Assembly: GCA_002430545.1 (NCBI GenBank)
Contig: DJCM01000026.1
Span: 52,503 to 61,474, forward strand
Reading direction: 5' to 3'
Origin: Flavobacteriaceae bacterium UBA5950
GTDB lineage: Bacteria > Bacteroidota > Bacteroidia > Flavobacteriales > Flavobacteriaceae
Length of the DNA: 8,972 bases
Part shown: positions 6,990-8,972 of the stretch, piece after piece
How the letters are laid out: the number at the start of each line of letters is the position of its first letter
How positions within the stretch are numbered: the stretch's first letter is position 1
The notes under the pieces: model-generated
The model's input: only the letters and a program-made list of their open reading frames with translations
Told to the model about the DNA's origin: nothing
Database searches by the model: none
Position numbers and translations under genes: made by a program

Positions 6990-8429
6990 ATGAAAAAATC
7001 AACGCTTCTCTTCAGTGGACTCATCGCCCTTTTCTTAACTTCGTGTAGCACCCTACAATTTACTGGTACTGCAATCGAGCAGCTCACAACCCCATCGACA
7101 GAGGTCGTTGATTGGGAGAATGTCAATCAATGGCAACATGCAGATATCAATTCAGAAAATTTTCCAGGGATGAGTGTTCATAAAACCTACGAGGAACTGC
7201 TGCAAGACAAACAAGGAAAAGCAGTTGTAGTTGCTGTAATCGATACTGGCATTGACATCACACACGAAGACCTTAAAGAATCCATCTGGGTCAATGCTGA
7301 TGAAATACCTGACAATGGCATTGATGATGATAAAAATGGTTATATCGACGACGTAAATGGGTGGAACTTCCTTGGTGATTCTCCTGGTGATCAATACGAA
7401 TTGATTCGACTCTTAAAAAAAGGAACTGCTTTTGAAAACAGAGATCTCGCAATCGAAAAATACGCTGAAATGATTCAAAAAGATGGGGTTCAGCATTCTC
7501 TCCCTCTAATTGAAAAAAACCTTGTGAACAATATCTATCATTATGAAAAAGAAGTCAAACAAGCCAATCAACTTGGGTGGAATGCTCGCACAACAGGCGA
7601 TGACCCAGACAATTTTTCGCAACGTTTTTATGGCGATGGAAATGTAATGCCAAAAAGCGACGACGAACTGCATGGAACACACGTTGCTGGTATCATAGCT
7701 GCCACTCGTAACAATGACATTGGTATGGATGGCATCGCTTCAACTGCAGAGATTATGTGCTTGCGAGCAGTACCAAACGAAGGAGATGAATACGATAAGG
7801 ATGTTGCCTTGTCCATCAGATACGCTGCTGACAATGGTGCCCAAATTATCAATATGAGTTTTGGTAAAGATTTTTCGCCACACAGTGATAAAGTCAGAGA
7901 GGCAATTGTATATGCAGCATCAAAAGGAGTTCTTTTGGTCAACGCAGCAGGTAATGATGGTGTTGATATTGATAGCGTTTATAGCTATCCCAGTGATCGT
8001 TTGAACAACGAACCAGAAGTTTCTTCCAATTTTATTACCATTGGAGCAATTGGACCTGTAAAAAATTCCCTCATGGTTGCTCCATTTTCAAATTATGGGA
8101 AGGAGAATGTTGATTTTTTTGCCCCAGGAGCGATCATTTATGCACCTGTGCCGAGCGATAAGTACGAAGCCTTGAGTGGCACCTCAATGGCTGCGCCTGC
8201 TGTTTCAGGAGTTGCTGCTATCCTCCTATCCTATTACCCAAAACTATCGCCTGAGGCTATTCGGAAAGCACTCATGGCGTCTGTTGTCAAAATTGATTAT
8301 GAGTTACAGGTTGGTTATGACAGAAGAAAAATAACGATGGGTGAACTATCCCAAACAGGTGGTATTGTCAATGGATACAATGCACTGCTTTATGTGAGCG
8401 ATCAGCAAAAAAACCTTCGTAAATTATAA
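6990..8429 (+). CDS. Subtilisin-like serine protease, lipoprotein (peptidase S8)
   Basis: This 479-residue exported endopeptidase has a lipoprotein signal: M-K-K, a hydrophobic core, and the lipobox L-T-S-C with Cys19 as the lipidated residue. It is therefore expected on a membrane of the envelope, probably the outer one. The catalytic triad is Asp85 in V-I-D-T-G-I-D, His228 in H-G-T-H-V-A-G, and Ser399 in S-G-T-S-M-A-A-P. Asn322 in N-A-A-G-N-D-G supplies the oxyanion hole. Asp and His are 143 residues apart, against about 32 in subtilisin. The insertion holds an acidic D-N-G-I-D-D-D-K-N-G-Y-I-D-D stretch (108-121) that looks calcium-binding, then a charged, largely helical part (about 135-215). 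There is no long propeptide and no C-terminal sorting domain. The natural substrate is unknown. The ATG at 6990 is the only start that gives a signal peptide. It converges on the Rrf2 gene 27 nt away. Confidence 0.93.
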   Translation: MKKSTLLFSGLIALFLTSCSTLQFTGTAIEQLTTPSTEVVDWENVNQWQHADINSENFPGMSVHKTYEELLQDKQGKAVVVAVIDTGIDITHEDLKESIWVNADEIPDNGIDDDKNGYIDDVNGWNFLGDSPGDQYELIRLLKKGTAFENRDLAIEKYAEMIQKDGVQHSLPLIEKNLVNNIYHYEKEVKQANQLGWNARTTGDDPDNFSQRFYGDGNVMPKSDDELHGTHVAGIIAATRNNDIGMDGIASTAEIMCLRAVPNEGDEYDKDVALSIRYAADNGAQIINMSFGKDFSPHSDKVREAIVYAASKGVLLVNAAGNDGVDIDSVYSYPSDRLNNEPEVSSNFITIGAIGPVKNSLMVAPFSNYGKENVDFFAPGAIIYAPVPSDKYEALSGTSMAAPAVSGVAAILLSYYPKLSPEAIRKALMASVVKIDYELQVGYDRRKITMGELSQTGGIVNGYNALLYVSDQQKNLRKL

Positions 8430-8438
8430 ATTAGGGTC

Positions 8439-8458
8439 AACCCAAAAATGTATGGGTT
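8439..8458. terminator. Weak hairpin between convergent protease and Rrf2 genes
   Basis: AACCCA (8439-8444) and TGGGTT (8453-8458) form a 6-bp stem around an 8-nt loop. It lies in the 27-nt gap between the two convergent stop codons and reaches into the Rrf2 stop. No T-tract follows on either strand, so termination here would be weak or need another factor. Confidence 0.3.
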
Positions 8459-8828
8459 AGGTCTTCTGATTTAGGTCGTGCAAGCTAGTATTGCCGAGAA
8501 TATCTAGGGTTTTATCTCTGATGCTTTCAAACATTCCTTTGATTGTACAGCTTTCCTCATCACATTCTTCACACGATTGATAATAATTTAAGGAAACACA
8601 TGGCAACATGGCGACAGGTCCATCCATGATTCGCATAATCTCAACTATATAAATGTCTTTTGGGTCGCGTAGTAGAAAAAACCCACCCTCTTTTCCTCGT
8701 TTACTGTTTAAAATTTGGTTGTTTCGAAGGCTTCTCAGTATGCTTTCCAAAAACTTTCTTGGAATGTTTTCGTCCCGAGCAATTGCAGAAGTTAATATGG
8801 CTTTGACCCATATTTTTAAAAACAACAC
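8457..8828 (-). CDS. Rrf2-family transcriptional regulator, 5' end damaged
   Basis: This is a winged-helix DNA-binding regulator of the IscR/CymR/NsrR group. The open frame is 123 residues, but homology to Rrf2 proteins starts only at about residue 11 (I-L-T-S-A-I-A-R-D-E-N-I-P). The recognition region R-K-F-L-E-S-I-L-R-S-L (24-34) and the wing S-K-R-G-K-E-G-G-F-F-L (42-52) follow. A cysteine motif comes next: Cys77, Cys86, Cys89 and Cys94, in P-C-V-S-L-N-Y-Y-Q-S-C-E-E-C. Such cysteines can hold an Fe-S cluster in Rrf2 proteins; that is inference here. The usual first helix, about 20-25 residues, is missing. The GTG at 8828 only adds ten unrelated residues, translated from DNA that also encodes the siroheme synthase start on the other strand. 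The protein is probably non-functional as read, or the assembly is wrong here. In relatives of this type the regulator often concerns sulfur or Fe-S metabolism. Confidence 0.82.
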   Translation of the reverse strand: MLFLKIWVKAILTSAIARDENIPRKFLESILRSLRNNQILNSKRGKEGGFFLLRDPKDIYIVEIMRIMDGPVAMLPCVSLNYYQSCEECDEESCTIKGMFESIRDKTLDILGNTSLHDLNQKT

Positions 8829-8972
8829 AACTCCAAATTCTCATTGTTGGAGGTGGCTATGTTGCGCTTGAAAAATTAAATTTTATTTTCAAATCCTCTC
8901 CCAAAAGTAGTGTCACAATTGTAAGCCCGATGATTCGAGAAGAAACAGCACAGTTTATCAAGTGTAAAAATA
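8807..8972 (+). CDS. Siroheme synthase N-terminal domain (precorrin-2 dehydrogenase/ferrochelatase), partial, start codon missing
   Basis: The plus-strand frame from 8807 reads P-I-F-L-K-T-T-Q-L-Q-I-L-I-V-G-G-G-Y-V-A-L-E-K-L and on to V-T-I-V-S-P-M at the window edge. This is the NAD-binding Rossmann start of the CysG N-terminal/Met8p family, which oxidises precorrin-2 to sirohydrochlorin and inserts iron to give siroheme, the cofactor of sulfite and nitrite reductases. The glycine motif G-G-G-Y-V-A-L is where expected, and P-I-F-L-K is the usual strand before it. Only the first five or so residues of a normal protein are missing. An in-frame TGA lies at 8804-8806 directly before P-I-F-L-K, and no ATG, GTG or TTG in frame lies between it and the Rossmann motif. 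An ATG at 8797 (M-A-L) is out of frame by one base. The gene therefore has a damaged 5' end and is cut by the window at its 3' end. Confidence 0.78.

Noticed and set aside
7628..7942. 104-residue minus-strand open frame inside the protease gene
   Set aside because: It is a shadow of the conserved catalytic region (His228 to Asn322) on the other strand and has no recognisable features.
8653..8871. 72-residue plus-strand open frame across the Rrf2 and siroheme junction
   Set aside because: It is antisense to Rrf2 for most of its length and out of frame with siroheme synthase afterwards, with no family resemblance. Its ATG at 8797 might be the remains of the siroheme start, but only with a frameshift.
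8797..8871. Idea that Rrf2 and siroheme synthase truly share antisense coding sequence at their starts
   Set aside because: The ten N-terminal residues this gives Rrf2 do not match the family, and the siroheme frame still lacks a start codon. A deletion or assembly join explains more with less.

Overview
The window looks like chromosomal DNA from a member of the Bacteroidota, most likely a flavobacterium. The evidence is the run ftsK, lolA-like, lptF/G-like, ribB; start codons without Shine-Dalgarno sequences; a clear promoter of the Bacteroidota TTG / TAnnTTTG type in front of a tRNA; and protein sequences that read like flavobacterial family members. This is a judgement from remembered family sequences, not from a database search.

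Positions 1-366 hold the 3' end of an NhaC-type Na+/H+ antiporter. Next is a tightly packed plus-strand block at 408-5885: the DNA translocase FtsK, a LolA-like periplasmic lipoprotein carrier, an LptF/LptG-family permease, and a RibB whose C-terminal GTP cyclohydrolase II-like domain has lost its zinc cysteines. The spacings are a 14-nt overlap, 2 nt and 3 nt, so these four are almost certainly one transcript. It joins chromosome segregation and envelope biogenesis (lipoprotein and LPS transport) to riboflavin synthesis. The block meets a TauE/SafE-family permease gene tail to tail, with the two stop codons overlapping.

Upstream of tauE, also on the minus strand, is a compact tRNA-Ser(UGA) unit with its own promoter and a strong intrinsic terminator. 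Transcribed away from it, on the plus strand, is a lipoprotein subtilase (peptidase family S8) with a large insertion between the catalytic Asp and His. It converges on an Rrf2-family regulator gene carrying a four-cysteine motif.

The right-hand edge is the oddest part. The Rrf2 gene lacks the code for its first helix. Within about 30 nt the plus strand becomes the start of a siroheme synthase (precorrin-2 dehydrogenase) gene that has no usable start codon. This looks like a deletion that removed both divergent 5' ends, or an assembly join, rather than a working gene pair. I found no CRISPR array, insertion sequence, prophage or clearly new system. Apart from that junction the region reads as ordinary core genome.
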